In this document: in pieces, positions 62,701 to 64,000 of the stretch
Position numbering within the stretch: position 1 is the first letter of the stretch
Layout of the letters: each line of letters begins with the position of its first letter
DNA from: Ephydatia muelleri
Taxonomy: Eukaryota; Porifera; Demospongiae; Spongillida; Spongillidae
Reading direction: 5' to 3'
DNA length: 64,000 nucleotides
Assembly (NCBI GenBank): GCA_013339895.1
Contig: JABACO010000037.1
Location: forward strand, 1 to 64,000
Notes under the pieces: generated by a model
What the model was told of the DNA's origin: nothing
Databases searched by the model: none
The model's input: the letters and a program-made list of their open reading frames with translations, nothing else
Translations under genes and position numbers: made by a program

Positions 62701-63909
62701 CGGCCCACTTTAAGATAAGCCCTCTTGGTGGGCTCCTCACTCTCACATCCGCACTGAGCTACCTGGTGCAGTCTTTCTACATCCTTACAGTCAAGGCGGT
62801 GGACACCGGTTACCCGCCAAAGTCGGCGAGCACGGCGGTAAATGTCACTCTTCTCCGCGTGATCACGACGCCCCCGCAGTTCAACCAGAGCGCCTACAGT
62901 GCCGTCGCGCCCGAAGATACCCCAGTGGGGCATGTCATCTTGCGCGTGTACGCCACCAGTTTCCAGGAGGTCGTTATACTCTACTCCATCTCGCTGAATG
63001 TCCTGAGCCCTTCGACGAACCTGCCTCTGTTTGGCATCAACGAAACGACGGGTGACATATTCTTGAGCTCCGCCCTTGACTACGAGACCCTGCGGAGCGC
63101 CGACCTCGTCGTCACGGCTGTCGGTCTGGTCTACCCGAACCCTCTGTCCATCAGCATCCGCGTAATCGTTACGATTACTGACGTGAACGATGTGCCTCCC
63201 GTGTTCACGAGGGCCGTCTACCAGGCGACGGCTGTGCGACTTCTGCCCGCCGGTCAACAGGTTCTTACCCTGGCAGCGATATTTAATCCCAACTTTCCCC
63301 TCATGTACTCAATCATCAACAGCAGCGACGGCGGCAATCTGTTACGGATCGACCCGGCTACGGCGGCCATTACGACTGCGCGTCAGGTGGCGGAAAGTGA
63401 CACTGCGAATTTCAGCGTTATCGTTGGGTTGACGAACGGGAAGTATTCTGCGAACGCTACTGTGGCGGTACAGCTTGTGGATAGAGGCGGTTTCTGCGAA
63501 GGTAATATTGAAGTGTTCCACCGATGAAATGCATGTACCTCCGTATAGTTCACACCGCATTAGTAATAATCGTTGTCACATCCGTTCTACAGGCCCTGGG
63601 TACTGCACCAACATCATTCCCATGACATGCAACACCCTAAAACTCCTCACATCGCCCTACTTCCTATGTGTTCCTTACTGCAACACGTCCGGCTATGTAA
63701 GTTTTTATTATGAAACTCGTGCTGTCAGCAATATGTACACATCTTGCATGCTGGCATGAGCATAGCAACTAAATATGGAGGGGGGGGGGTGGGGGCGTGG
63801 GGGTGGGGGTGAGGGGTGGTGGGGGCGGGGGGAGGAGCTGTTTCTGAATAAGGTTCCACTCTTTTATTTTCAGTTTTACTGGCCTGATTGTTCAGTTGTG
63901 CACACTTGA
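50736..63909 (+). CDS. Giant multi-repeat cadherin (about 39 EC domains)
   Basis: Cell-surface or secreted adhesion protein. Exons: 50736-52717, 52988-63501, 63593-63696 and possibly 63874-63909. The first two junctions are GT-AG and in phase. The ATG at 50736 precedes a signal peptide (hydrophobic WLLTTAVYWLTSL, residues about 15-27). About 6 extracellular cadherin repeats lie in exon 1 and about 33 in exon 2, counted by linkers such as VLDVNDNSP.F and by A.D.G.P.L. motifs. Canonical DxNDN linkers occur in under half, so calcium sites are uneven. One repeat (near 58270) carries a four-cysteine insertion. No EGF, laminin G or membrane segment is seen. The tail has six cysteines (63593-63696). 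If the last short exon is real, the protein is about 4,210 residues and secreted; more likely the gene continues beyond the window. It resembles Fat/Dachsous-type cadherins in size only, so I give no symbol. Confidence 0.9.
63778..63835. repeat. G-rich tract in the last cadherin intron
   Basis: About 58 bases of nearly continuous GGGGG runs separated by single T or A. It could form a G-quadruplex in the intron. From 63910 to the window end nothing further is seen. Confidence 0.85.
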
Positions 63910-64000
63910 AAGTTTACATGCATGCATACATTTTGGGCTTCCAAAACAAATGAGCACAATTTGAATGCACGTTTTGGAATGGATACTTGCATAGCATTTC

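Noticed and set aside
62676-63257. 193-codon minus-strand frame inside the cadherin
   Set aside because: Shadow of the GC-rich cadherin coding strand; low complexity and no domain.

Overview
The window is animal nuclear DNA. It has multi-exon genes with GT-AG introns, long CA/TG microsatellites, retrotransposons, small inverted-repeat transposons and an ADAR, an enzyme family known only from animals. The compact introns, the giant cadherin in very few exons and the retroelement families suggest a marine invertebrate, perhaps an early-branching one such as a sponge. That placement is inference; nothing in the window names the species.

Left part (1-31.9 kb). After the 3' end of an unrecognised gene (1-562) comes a tandem array of about 3.1-3.3 kb units. 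Each unit carries one small intronless gene on the minus strand for a secreted cysteine-containing protein of 128 residues, and four of the five units carry a CA microsatellite. Three gene copies are intact (1705-2091, 25117-25503, 28227-28613). Two are frameshifted (5781-6168, 8826-9214), and a scrambled relic lies at 36.69-37.12 kb. The array is split by a 14 kb nest of retroelement pieces (9.9-24.03 kb). These belong to one unusual reverse transcriptase family with a zinc-finger N-terminus, a YLDDG active site and a C-terminal CCHC plus restriction-like nuclease region. Two pieces form an inverted repeat with 2.26 kb arms. A decayed Ty3/gypsy element and a TIR transposon interrupt other units.

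Middle part (31.9-38.7 kb). This is AT-rich and apparently gene-free, with a degenerate dispersed repeat, the relic gene copy and a foldback element.

Right part (38.7-64 kb). Four genes are packed closely. First is an intronless ADAR with five Z-alpha-like domains, one dsRBD and a complete deaminase (38733-42209, +). Next is a four-exon BET1L/GS15-like SNARE (42795-43550, -), convergent with ADAR. A twelve-exon ACTL6/BAF53 actin-related protein (43683-50358, +) is divergent from the SNARE across 132 bp. Last is a giant cadherin with about 39 repeats in two huge exons plus short 3' exons (50736 to at least 63696, +). These genes serve RNA editing, Golgi membrane fusion, chromatin remodelling and adhesion, with no shared pathway. 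The main points of novelty are the Z-alpha expansion in ADAR, the tandem secreted-protein family, the retroelement family with its large inverted repeat, and the cadherin architecture.
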